Below the pieces are notes generated by a model that searched no databases, had not been told where the DNA came from, and saw only the letters and a program-made list of their open reading frames with translations. Source: CAZGQY01 sp964528035 (GTDB lineage: Bacteria > Pseudomonadota > Gammaproteobacteria > Methylococcales > UBA1147). From it: a stretch of 21,398 nucleotides of DNA. The DNA lies in contig CAZGQY010000058.1 of the NCBI GenBank assembly GCA_964528035.1, forward strand, positions 1-21,398. The letters run 5' to 3'. How positions within the stretch are numbered: position 1 is the first letter of the stretch; the number at the start of each line of letters is the position of its first letter. The position numbers and the translations under genes are program-made. Shown piece after piece: positions 1 through 6,980 of the stretch.

Positions 1-132
1 TCCGTGCTGGTACACCACTCTTCGGATCTCAAAACTCAGTAGCGGAAAAACATCGGCAAAAGTGGAGTAGCCGATGAGTCAGGCACAACGCGTTAACCCG
101 TTCGTTGCTTTGAACCAAACACCATCCGGGGC

Positions 133-1233
133 CTATAACTCAACGCTGTATTGGGCCACCTTATTTTCGTCCCACACCAGACCGACGCCGGGCTTGTTTG
201 GGATATCCAAACATCCGCGGTGCACGGGGAAGGGTTCCTGAAGCAGCGGATTTGCCCAGTTCTGCCATTCCAGCCAGTGTGCTGTCTCGGTTACCCGCAT
301 CACGTGGGCTCCGACCTCCGGATACAAATGTGTGGACATCGGAACACCTTGTACACTTGCAATCGCAGCGGCACGCATCCATCCGCTGACACCACCTATC
401 CGCATAAAATCCGGCATCACGAAATCACACGCGCCCATCGACAGGGCCTTGTGCAACTCTTTGGGACCATAAAAATTCTCACCGATTTGAATGGGGGTTT
501 TCAGTTCTTTGGCAAGCTTTGCATAGCCTTCAATATTGTCATAGACAATCGGCTCCTCAATCCAGGCTAGCCCCAAATCGTCAATTGTTCGGCAACGGCG
601 CTGCGCGTCCGCAAAATCGAGCCCTTGATTATAATCAACCATCAGGTCTATGTCCTCACCGACAGCATCGCGTACCTTATTGATCGTGATTATATCGTCC
701 TGAAAACGCTCTCGGCCCAGACGAAGTTTCAGACCTTTGAAACCCCCTTCGTCGCATAGCTCTACAGCTTCTTCCGCTACCTGCTCTGGTAAATTGAGCC
801 ACAGTCCATTGCTGTTATAAGCGGGTACGGATCCGATCGAACCGCCAAGTAAAACGCACAGTGGCAAACCCGCCGCTTTTGCCAATGCGTCCCAAGCTGC
901 CATATCCAGGCCTGAGACAACGATCAGTGACATACCTTCGTAACCAACGAAATGCAACGATTTGCGCGCCGCCGAAAACAATTCCAAGGGAGCCAGCGGA
1001 CACCCTTTCAGTAAATCCCCAAGATCCCGCAATGCAGGCACAAGATACTTCATGGTTTTCGGGGTATAGGGTTCTAGGTAACTGCGACCGGTCACGCCCT
1101 CTTCGGTATGCAAATCGATCAAAATCATAGGCCATTCTTCGATGGTCGCAATTTTCGCGACGATCGGTCTTTCCAAAGGTAGCAACACCGGGCGGGCGAT
1201 GAGACTCTCTAAAATGAGCGGCTTGGTTGTCAT
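133..1233 (-). CDS. Mandelate racemase / muconate-lactonizing enzyme family protein (enolase superfamily)
   Basis: This is a 366-aa enolase-superfamily enzyme, which abstracts the proton alpha to a carboxylate with Mg2+ help. Numbered from the upstream GTG at 1239 (two residues longer), it aligns with Pseudomonas putida MdlA as I remember it at a constant offset of +7. The capping domain comes first, followed by the barrel. The metal ligands D202 (VDYNQ), E228 (WIEEP) and E254 (GENF), the D277-H304 dyad (MPDFMR and STHLYPE) and E324 are all present. The exception is the KxK motif, which reads K171-L-R173, so the second catalytic Lys (MdlA K166) is Arg. True mandelate racemase is therefore doubtful; an acid-sugar dehydratase or another racemase is possible. 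I chose ATG at 1233 because AAGGA lies about 7 nt upstream of it and would be too close to the GTG. The gene diverges from the secreted MRJP-family gene. Confidence 0.9.
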   Translation of the reverse strand: MTTKPLILESLIARPVLLPLERPIVAKIATIEEWPMILIDLHTEEGVTGRSYLEPYTPKTMKYLVPALRDLGDLLKGCPLAPLELFSAARKSLHFVGYEGMSLIVVSGLDMAAWDALAKAAGLPLCVLLGGSIGSVPAYNSNGLWLNLPEQVAEEAVELCDEGGFKGLKLRLGRERFQDDIITINKVRDAVGEDIDLMVDYNQGLDFADAQRRCRTIDDLGLAWIEEPIVYDNIEGYAKLAKELKTPIQIGENFYGPKELHKALSMGACDFVMPDFMRIGGVSGWMRAAAIASVQGVPMSTHLYPEVGAHVMRVTETAHWLEWQNWANPLLQEPFPVHRGCLDIPNKPGVGLVWDENKVAQYSVEL

Positions 1234-1335
1234 TGACACTTCCTTTCTAAAGCGCTACTTTTTTGAATGATCAGCGATACTTGGCGAGTCCGAAACGGTT
1301 TGAACAGATCCAGAATCTTCCTCAGATCGGTAAAA

Positions 1336-1345
1336 AAACCGGTTT
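1336..1345. promoter_or_regulatory. Perfect palindrome AAACCGGTTT in the divergent promoter region
   Basis: This 10-bp perfect palindrome lies in the 242-bp spacer between two divergent genes. A related AAACGGTTT stands about 40 bp to the left (near 1293-1301) and an AAACCG half-site about 25 bp to the right (near 1369). Palindromes with a central CG flanked by A-runs are typical of LacI/GalR-family operators, which often control sugar-acid catabolism genes. The regulator identity is inference. No regulator gene lies in the window. Confidence 0.4.
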
Positions 1346-1411
1346 ATTCTAACTGTCGGACCCTCTTTAAACCGAATTAATAAAATGAATAGGCTAATGA
1401 ATAAATATCAT

Positions 1412-1440
1412 TTGGCATACTCTTCAACTCAGCGTAGTTT
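1412..1440 (+). promoter_or_regulatory. Candidate sigma70-type promoter for the MRJP-family gene
   Basis: TTGGCA (1412-1417) and TAGTTT (1435-1440) are separated by 17 nt, which would place a transcription start near 1447 and leave a leader of about 30 nt before the GTG at 1476. The -10 element matches poorly, so this is tentative. Confidence 0.3.
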
Positions 1441-1475
1441 GATTATCCCTTCTGGATCATAACGGAGATCGACCA

Positions 1476-2561
1476 GTGCGTCCTTTATTCATTATTTTCT
1501 TGTTTCTAGCACTCGGAACTAGTCAATCCTTTTCCAAAGACTCGGGGAAATTTGAAATTGTCGCGGAATTCGATCGTGCACCCGGTAACATCACGGTAAC
1601 TCCAGATGGTCGCATTGTCATGAGCCTGCACCAGTTCTACAAACCGGAATACTCTGTAGTGGAAGTACTACCGGATCATTCGCTGGTTCCTTTCCCAAAC
1701 GCGGAGTTGAATCGACGAGATTCAGACCAGAAGCTCCGTCTGGATTCTGTGTTGGGTATAAAAGCTGACCTGGCTGGAACTGTATGGATGCTCGATAACG
1801 GTCTGCGCAGCGGAACAACACCAAAACTGGTGGCTTGGAATACCCGGGATGACAAACTGGCGCGGGTAATTTATTTACCAGAATCGGTCGTACCCGCAAA
1901 TGCCTTTGTCAATGACCTGGTCGTCGACAAACTTCATAAGCGCATATACATTACAGATCCGGCAGGCGGGTCCAATGCAGCACTGATTGTGGTTAATCTG
2001 GAAACGGGATCTGCCCAGAGAATTCTTGAGGGAGACTTATCCGTTGTTCCGGAAAAACTCGATCTACGGGTCAACAAGCGGCCACTGCGGGTAAAAGATA
2101 GCAAAGGAAAAATTGTACACCCGAAAATCGGTGTAAACCCAATTGCAATGGACTTCAATAACCAGTGGGTCTATTTTGGATCCATGCACGGAACTAAACT
2201 CTATCGAATACATACAAAATATCTTGCAAATCCCTCGTTACCTAAGGGGTCCCTACGTGGAAAGGTTGAACGATATAGTACCAAGCCGTTATCCGACGGT
2301 ATCACCATGGATAAATCGGGACGCATCTGGATGGGGGAACTCGCGGAAAACGCGATCGGCATCGTGACCCCGAAAAAAACATACAAACGCATTACTCAAT
2401 CACCCAAATTGTCCTGGGTAGATTCGCTGGCCATTAACCCCGACGGCTCCGTATTGGCGGTAGCTAACCAGCTTCATCTTTCGGCACCGTTGAACGCCGG
2501 AAAACAGATGTCAAAACCACCTTACTACTTGGTTAGAATCAATCCCGGAGCTACTCTTTAA
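1476..2561 (+). CDS. Secreted major royal jelly / yellow-family beta-propeller protein
   Basis: This is a 361-aa protein with a clear signal peptide (RPLFIIFLFLALG core, probable cleavage after SFS near residue 20), so it is exported to the periplasm or outside. The mature part has the pattern of the MRJP/yellow family (SMP-30/gluconolactonase-like propeller): GNITVTPDGRIVMSLHQF near the start, WMLDNG around residue 105, FVNDLVVD and IYITDPAGGSN in the middle, YFGSMHGTKLYRI, and DGITMDKSGRIWMGELAENAIG followed by WVDSLAINPDGSVLAVANQ near the end. Bacterial members are mostly uncharacterised; lactonase-like or small-ligand binding roles are inference. The GTG start at 1476 is supported by GGAGA about 7 nt upstream. 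The gene diverges from the mandelate racemase-like gene, so a shared substrate is plausible. Confidence 0.88.
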   Translation: MRPLFIIFLFLALGTSQSFSKDSGKFEIVAEFDRAPGNITVTPDGRIVMSLHQFYKPEYSVVEVLPDHSLVPFPNAELNRRDSDQKLRLDSVLGIKADLAGTVWMLDNGLRSGTTPKLVAWNTRDDKLARVIYLPESVVPANAFVNDLVVDKLHKRIYITDPAGGSNAALIVVNLETGSAQRILEGDLSVVPEKLDLRVNKRPLRVKDSKGKIVHPKIGVNPIAMDFNNQWVYFGSMHGTKLYRIHTKYLANPSLPKGSLRGKVERYSTKPLSDGITMDKSGRIWMGELAENAIGIVTPKKTYKRITQSPKLSWVDSLAINPDGSVLAVANQLHLSAPLNAGKQMSKPPYYLVRINPGATL

Positions 2562-2650
2562 TCCAAACACTGTTGGACCCATACCGTTCGCTCGGATCAG
2601 GTCTGAAGGAAAAGGGTCGCACCCATTTGAAATAGCATCTACCCACAAGG

Positions 2651-2677
2651 ACATGGTTTAATGGTAGAACCTGAGTT
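2651..2677 (+). pseudogene. Possible tRNA-Gly 5'-half remnant
   Basis: The stretch with GGTTTAATGGTAGAACCTGAG resembles the D-arm region and start of the anticodon arm of bacterial tRNA-Gly, for example GTTTAATGGTAGAACCTCAG. No matching anticodon loop, T-arm or acceptor 3' strand follows, so it would be only a relic, perhaps left by an integration event. Chance similarity is possible. Confidence 0.25.
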
Positions 2678-2726
2678 TGTGTTGATTAAATTCCTTAGAA
2701 TCTTATAAGAACTTGGAGAGGTTTAA

Positions 2727-2880
2727 TTGAGTATCTACGTCCTCGTTGAATTCAAAACAAAAGCAGACAAAATTAGCGAATTCCATGACTTGATGAAAGT
2801 ACAATTACCCAAGACCCATACACAAAGTGGTTGTGAGTCAATCGAGTTGGTCCAGAACCATACCGAACCAAACCATCAAA
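2727..2880 (+). pseudogene. Truncated antibiotic-biosynthesis-monooxygenase (ABM) domain gene, 5' part only
   Basis: The TTG at 2727 has a good Shine-Dalgarno (GGAGAGG, 5 nt spacer). The reading frame gives an ABM-like start: SIYVLVEFKTKADKISEFHD, then a middle containing SGCESIELVQN and EPNHQ. This is the beta-strand/helix order of small dimeric ferredoxin-like monooxygenases of about 100 aa. Homology appears to stop near 2880, where IS21 transposase-like sequence begins in another frame, and the ABM frame meets a stop at 2895-2897 after only 56 codons. The C-terminal half is missing. This looks like a gene cut by a transposon insertion and later deletion. Confidence 0.55.
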
Positions 2881-3112
2881 TTACGTGGATCAGCTGATTT
2901 TTCGAGTATTCGTGCCTATCGAAATTTTATCGATCACAGTGTCGATAAGTTGAATAAACGCTGCGAAGGCCGATTGGCTGAAGAACAAGCTGTATTGATG
3001 ACATTGCCTTCGTATCGATTTGTCGACTACAGCGAACTGACAGTCAAAGTGACAACCAGCAGTACACTCTCGGTCAAGCGGGTTTTATATACAGTGCCTT
3101 CCCGCTTAGTCG
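2878..3112 (+). pseudogene. IS21-family IstA transposase fragment (C-terminal region)
   Basis: The translated pieces LRGSADFSSIRAYRNFID, AEEQAVLMTLPSYRFVDY, TVKVTTSSTLSVKRVLYTV and PSRLVGE match the post-catalytic region of IS21-type IstA transposases, where 'RAYRxFID', 'PLPxxRxxDY' and 'YTVPSRLIG' are characteristic. No HTH, no DDE catalytic core and no istB partner are present. The nominal start (GTG at 2827) lies inside the ABM remnant in another frame and has no convincing ribosome binding site. It is an inactive relic. Confidence 0.7.
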
Positions 3113-3417
3113 GCGAAGATGAACTCTTATACCAAGATCGTTATGTTGGCAAACAAGGTAGGTACGACGTGTATCAACATCAAAGTAAGGTTCCTGGTGA
3201 AAAGCAAACCTCGTATCTGTTCACTGCCGAGGATGATCAACTGGTATTAGTAGAACCCATTAGCTTTGGACGCCGTATATGGCGTAATATTGCCCCTGAT
3301 ATTGCCATTGGCTATAGTTTCTTTCCGGAAATCGGCACCGATTTCATACAAATCGATAAGGTGGTAGCCGATTTCATTAAGGCTCACCTTCAATCAAAAC
3401 CCATCGTTAAGGAGTAG
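3113..3417 (+). pseudogene. 3' end of an unrecognised gene, fused in frame to the IstA fragment
   Basis: After the IstA homology ends near VGE, the frame continues for about 100 residues of unrelated, well-formed protein sequence. Examples are ELLYQDRYVGKQGRYDVYQH, TSYLFTAEDDQLVLVEPI and FFPEIGTDFIQIDKVVADFI, ending in KPIVKE before the TAG at 3415-3417. I do not recognise the family. It is probably the C-terminal part of a host gene whose 5' end was lost when the insertion sequence was partly deleted. The in-frame junction gives a 196-codon open frame overall, which an automatic annotator could mistake for a gene. Confidence 0.5.
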
Positions 3418-3448
3418 ATCCGATGATCTCTTTAAATGATGCACAATG

Positions 3449-3559
3449 CCCTCATTAAGTCGTCCTTCTGTCAGTAATGACAATCCCTATTCAGAGTCTT
3501 TGTTCCGCACCTTAAAATACCGCCCCGATTATCCTGATAATTGGTTTGACACCTTGTAA
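3449..3559 (+). pseudogene. rve/integrase-core transposase fragment
   Basis: The frame starting at 3449 reads PSLSRPSVSNDN followed by PYSESLFRTLKYRPDYP, then stops at 3557-3559. 'SRPxVSNDNPYSESLFxTLKYRPxYP' is the signature around the catalytic Glu of rve-type (IS3/IS481-like) transposases. Only about 36 codons survive, with no start and no upstream core. This is a second, independent insertion-sequence relic next to the IS21 one. Confidence 0.65.
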
Positions 3560-3574
3560 CTTGTCTTAATCTAA

Positions 3575-3761
3575 CCCATCTTTCGATTCCCAACCATGAA
3601 AAATAACATAATCATTGATAGCTGGTTGCGGGCAAAAATAATTATTTCATAAATACAATGACATAGTTTTTCCTGGGTCATTTGTAGTGCCATAAGGCAC
3701 ATAAAAAAATCATAAATACCTAATAAATAGGATAAATACGTTTTCAGAATCGAAAGATGGG
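3575..3761. repeat. MITE-like segment bounded by 15-bp perfect inverted repeats
   Basis: CCCATCTTTCGATTC at 3575-3589 is the exact reverse complement of GAATCGAAAGATGGG at 3747-3761. The interior is AT-rich, has no credible gene, and contains smaller hairpins: GTGCC-ATAA-GGCAC at 3687-3700 and CCTA-ATAAA-TAGG at 3719-3731. The total length of 187 bp, terminal inverted repeats and lack of coding fit a miniature inverted-repeat element. I could not define a clean target-site duplication. It could instead be the two ends of a collapsed insertion sequence. Confidence 0.5.
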
Positions 3762-3825
3762 ATAAGGATGCCTTTGGACTTATCAATATAATAAGTCAAT
3801 ATGATATTTGACCCCTTGTCTCTGG

Positions 3826-3889
3826 TCAGGCCATCGTGCCAGTATCGATGACTGTCAGCGTCATAAGCCGAAAGCAGCAGGATACGCAT
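3826..3889 (-). pseudogene. N-terminal fragment of a DUF3524 / tRNA-queuosine mannosyltransferase-type glycosyltransferase
   Basis: On the minus strand, starting at the ATG at 3889 (15 nt beyond the tex stop codon), the frame reads MRILLLSAYDADSHRYWHDG. This closely fits the conserved start of DUF3524-domain glycosyltransferases, the family of the tRNA-queuosine alpha-mannosyltransferase. The match ends after about 21 codons near 3826, where the sequence turns into the AT-rich debris zone. The gene probably lay directly downstream of tex in the same operon and was lost by deletion or insertion. Confidence 0.55.
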
Positions 3890-3904
3890 GGAGGGGATCA
3901 ATTT

Positions 3905-6178
3905 TTATTTTTTCAGGGCTTTCGATAATGCTGCGGATATCGCGCTTTCGGGTTTGGGTTGTGTGCTTTTGGAATGTCTGTGGTCGGCTTTGGTGGTCGT
4001 TTGCCTGGCAACTTTGGCTCTTACAGGTTGGGATCCTGATTTCATGGAAAGTGATATTCGACGGCGATCAATATCGACCTCAAGTACCTGTATGCTGACT
4101 GTTTCTCCGACCTTGACGATGGTTTTGGGATCTTTGACAAATGTATCTGATAACTGGGAGATATGCACCAGTCCGTCCTGGTGGACTCCAATGTCCACGA
4201 ACGCGCCAAAGTTTGTGACGTTGGTCACGATGCCTTTGAGTTTTATCCCGGGTTTAAGATCCGCAATTTCTTTTATGGCTGCGTCGAATGTGAGTGTTTG
4301 AAATTCCGGTCGGGGATCGCGGCCGGGTTTTTCCAGTTCCACTAGAATATCGTTGACAGTGGGTAATCCAAACGATTCATTGGTGTAATCTTCGGCGTTT
4401 AATGACTTAAGAAGTGTGGGGTTTCCTATCAGTTGTTCAATATTCTTTCCATTCCTCTTTAATATGGAATGGATCAATGAGTAGGCTTCAGGATGTACTG
4501 CCGAGCCATCAAGTGGATTATCACCGTCGATAATTCGTAGAAATCCCGCCGCCTGTTGGTAGGTATTTTTGCCAAGACGTGGAACCTTATGCAGTTCGTC
4601 GCGTTTGTTGAAACGTCCGTGCGTGTTGCGGAATTCAACAATATTGCTGGCAACGCTTGCGGAAATTCCAGACACTTGCCTGAGAAGAGGAATGGAAGCA
4701 GTGTTCAGGTTAACACCGACAGCATTGACGCAGTCTTCTACTGTAGCTTCGAGTGCCTGCCCCAGTTTGTTTTGATTGACATCGTGCTGGTATTGGCCGA
4801 CGCCAATCGCACGTGCTTCTATTTTTACCAGTTCTGCCAGAGGGTCCTGTAATCGTCGTGCAATGGATACCGCACCCCGAAGGGTGACATCCAGTTCAGG
4901 GAACTCATTGGCCGCAAATTGTGAGGCGGAATAGACTGAGGCTCCGGCTTCGGATGTAATTACTTTGTCCAGTTTTGTTTCTGGGTATCGTTGCTTCAAT
5001 TCTTCGACCAGCTGGTCAGTTTCTCTTGAGCCCGTTCCATTGCCGATACTTATCAGGTCAACATGAAACTTTTCCATCAGTTGGGCCAGACGGTGAATGG
5101 ATTTATCCCATTCCTTTCGAGGTGGGTGAGGGTAAATGGTTTCGGTGTCGAGTAGTGCTCCGGTTTGGTCAATCACCGCAACTTTCACTCCTGTGCGTAT
5201 TCCCGGATCCAGTCCCATGGTTGTGCGCGCCCCTGCTGGAGCGGCAAGTAACAGATCTTTAAGGTTTCCTCCAAATACGGCTATGGCATCTTGTTCGGCC
5301 ATCTGTTTCAAACGTTTCTTTAAATCCTGCTCCAGGCGTGGAAATATCTTGTTCTGCCACGCCTGGTTCACAGTGTCTATCAGCCATTTGTCGTGTGCTT
5401 TGATGGAATAGGATTGGGCTATTTTTTGCGCACAGGAACGGTGGCATAGAGTGGAATTTTCCGGAATACTAATGTTTAGACGAAGTATTTTTTCACTTTC
5501 GCCGCGAAACAGCGCCATCGCCCGGTGTGAGGGTATTTTATGGGTGGCCTCGAAGTATTCAAAATAGTCCCTGAATTTATTTCCCACACCGATTTTGCTT
5601 TTGATGACCTGGCTGGTCAGTACGGTCTTTTGCCAAAGGGTTTCGCGAAATTCCTGCAATAAGTCGGCATTTTCATAAAAAGTCTCTATAAGAATGTCGC
5701 GTGCGCCGTTTAATGCCGCTTCACAATCCGGGATTCCTTTTTCGCTGTTTATGTATTGGCTGGCGTACTCGGCAGGTGGAAGACGCCTTTCTTTTAACAG
5801 ACAATCGGCTAATGGTTCAAGGCCAGATTCTCGGGCAGTTTGTGCTTTGCTGCGTCTTTTGGGTTTAAAGGGCAGATACAAGTCTTCCAGGATTGTTTTG
5901 GTGGGCGCAATTCGCAGTGCGGTTTCCAGTTCGACAGTCAGTTTACCTTGTTCTTGAATGGACTTGACGATAGCCTTGCAGCGTTGTTGCAATTCTCTTA
6001 AATAGCCAAGTCTTTCTTCAAGACGTCGTAGTTGAGAGTCGTCCAGTCCTCCTGTGGCCTCTTTGCGGTAGCGGGCTATAAACGGTACGGTTGCACCATC
6101 GTCCAATAAAGAAATGGTGGCGGAGATTTGTTGTGTTCTTACAGCGAGATCGTTCGCTATTTTTTCTGCTAGATCCAT
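3905..6178 (-). CDS. tex: Transcription accessory protein Tex (RNA-binding, S1 domain)
   Basis: This is a 757-aa cytoplasmic nucleic-acid-binding protein, close to the family's usual length of about 770. The domain order is an N-terminal helical Tex domain (ISLLDDGATVPFIARYRKE near residue 25), a YqgF/RNaseH-like domain at about 318-445 (MGLDPGIRTG, then ISIGNGTGSRETD), tandem helix-hairpin-helix segments at about 490-550 (VSGISASVASNIVEFR), and an S1 domain at about 643-712 (GIVTNVTNFGAFVDIGVHQD, then GLVHIS). A basic, low-complexity tail follows. Tex affects transcription and tolerance to toxin expression in several bacteria. I prefer the ATG at 6178 (GGA 6 nt upstream, MDLAEKI start typical of the family) over the ATG at 6199, which has no ribosome binding site. 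A fragment of a glycosyltransferase gene follows 15 nt downstream. Confidence 0.95.
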   Translation of the reverse strand: MDLAEKIANDLAVRTQQISATISLLDDGATVPFIARYRKEATGGLDDSQLRRLEERLGYLRELQQRCKAIVKSIQEQGKLTVELETALRIAPTKTILEDLYLPFKPKRRSKAQTARESGLEPLADCLLKERRLPPAEYASQYINSEKGIPDCEAALNGARDILIETFYENADLLQEFRETLWQKTVLTSQVIKSKIGVGNKFRDYFEYFEATHKIPSHRAMALFRGESEKILRLNISIPENSTLCHRSCAQKIAQSYSIKAHDKWLIDTVNQAWQNKIFPRLEQDLKKRLKQMAEQDAIAVFGGNLKDLLLAAPAGARTTMGLDPGIRTGVKVAVIDQTGALLDTETIYPHPPRKEWDKSIHRLAQLMEKFHVDLISIGNGTGSRETDQLVEELKQRYPETKLDKVITSEAGASVYSASQFAANEFPELDVTLRGAVSIARRLQDPLAELVKIEARAIGVGQYQHDVNQNKLGQALEATVEDCVNAVGVNLNTASIPLLRQVSGISASVASNIVEFRNTHGRFNKRDELHKVPRLGKNTYQQAAGFLRIIDGDNPLDGSAVHPEAYSLIHSILKRNGKNIEQLIGNPTLLKSLNAEDYTNESFGLPTVNDILVELEKPGRDPRPEFQTLTFDAAIKEIADLKPGIKLKGIVTNVTNFGAFVDIGVHQDGLVHISQLSDTFVKDPKTIVKVGETVSIQVLEVDIDRRRISLSMKSGSQPVRAKVARQTTTKADHRHSKSTQPKPESAISAALSKALKK

Positions 6179-6260
6179 TCTTATTCCCGCGATTGGCATT
6201 TATACATGGATTTTACCAGTTTGCTCACGATTGGCTCAGATTTGTTTTACTGATAGGTCT

Positions 6261-6318
6261 TTGACATTATGCGCTCATCTATATAGGCTTAGCTAAACTT
6301 AGTCTATAAATTAAGTTA
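6261..6318 (+). promoter_or_regulatory. Promoter/operator region of the toxin-antitoxin pair
   Basis: TTGACA at 6261-6266 is a perfect -35 element, and TAGGCT 17 nt downstream (6284-6289) is a weak -10. Just before the antitoxin ATG is an inverted repeat AACTTA-N10-TAAGTT (about 6297-6318), placed where Phd-type antitoxins usually bind to repress their own operon. The operator role is inference. Confidence 0.4.
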
Positions 6319-6569
6319 TGAATCAAGTTAATATTCATGAAGCTAAAACCCAATTGTCTCGCCTCCTGGAACAGGTGGAGAATGGCGAAGAAGTTGTCAT
6401 AGCACGCAATGGAAAACCAATCGCTCGATTATGTAAATATTCCGCCGCTACGACTCGACGAAGACAAGCAGGAAGTCTGAAAGGACAAATTCGGCTCGAG
6501 GATGACTTTGATGAAGTGGATGCCATTATGGACTCCTTCCTTGACGAGTCGGTTTTTCCAGTCAATTAA
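6318..6569 (+). CDS. Type II antitoxin, Phd/YefM family
   Basis: This is an 83-aa protein with the classic Phd/YefM N-terminus: NIHEAKTQLSRLLEQVENGE then EVVIARNGKPIARL, a DNA-binding fold that also dimerises. The C-terminal part (LEDDFDEVDAIMDSFLDESV) is acidic and probably disordered until it wraps the toxin. The gene is followed after 3 nt by a PIN-domain toxin gene, the usual antitoxin-first order with translational coupling. Only a weak ribosome binding site (TTAAG) precedes the ATG. Autoregulation through the upstream inverted repeat is likely by family behaviour. Confidence 0.92.
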   Translation: MNQVNIHEAKTQLSRLLEQVENGEEVVIARNGKPIARLCKYSAATTRRRQAGSLKGQIRLEDDFDEVDAIMDSFLDESVFPVN

Positions 6570-6572
6570 GCC

Positions 6573-6947
6573 ATGCTTTTACTCGATACCCATATTTTGC
6601 TGTGGTGGCTCAATGATGATTCGAAATTATCGGAGAAAAGTCGTGAAAAAATTATACAGACGCCCTCGATCTTTGTGAGTATGGCCACCTGTTGGGAAAT
6701 TGCTGTTAAGGTATCTATCGGTAAACTCCAGTTTCCTCTCGACTTGTTGGAAACAGAAATTCTCAATAATGATTTTTCTCTACTGCCAATCAGTGTCCCA
6801 CATATTCGCCAAACGGCAGCGTTACCGTTGATCCATCGAGACCCGTTTGACCGAATGCTGGTCGCGCAGGCTCATTGCGAAAGGCTTGTCGTTATGACAC
6901 GTGACGATTGTATACCTAAATACAATATTCGAACATTCGCAGGATAA
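6573..6947 (+). CDS. Type II toxin, PIN-domain ribonuclease (VapC-like)
   Basis: This is a 124-aa PIN-domain toxin. The Mg2+-binding acidic residues are in place: D5 (LLLDTHILLWW), E42 (CWEIAVK), D93 (HRDPFDRMLVAQA) and D111 (MTRDD). This subfamily, with 'HRDPFDR', pairs with Phd-type antitoxins, matching the gene just upstream. The expected activity is a sequence- or structure-specific ribonuclease acting on tRNA or rRNA, held inactive by the antitoxin. Key residues are intact, so the toxin is probably functional. It has no ribosome binding site of its own and depends on translation of the antitoxin. Confidence 0.92.
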   Translation: MLLLDTHILLWWLNDDSKLSEKSREKIIQTPSIFVSMATCWEIAVKVSIGKLQFPLDLLETEILNNDFSLLPISVPHIRQTAALPLIHRDPFDRMLVAQAHCERLVVMTRDDCIPKYNIRTFAG

Positions 6948-6980
6948 CAAGGATACAAATTTATTCCTGGTCTTGATAAT

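Noticed and set aside
1..132. Possible end of a gene at the left edge (14 open codons on the plus strand, stop at 40-42)
   Set aside because: Too short to assign; the peptide shows no family signal and the rest of the stretch is stop-rich in all frames.
151..570. 139-codon plus-strand open frame opposite the mandelate racemase-like gene
   Set aside because: It is antisense to a strongly conserved enzyme and has no recognisable domain; a shadow of that gene's codon structure.
3808..4301. Two plus-strand open frames of 96 and 137 codons opposite the 3' end of tex
   Set aside because: They overlap the conserved S1 domain coding of tex on the other strand and carry no family signal.
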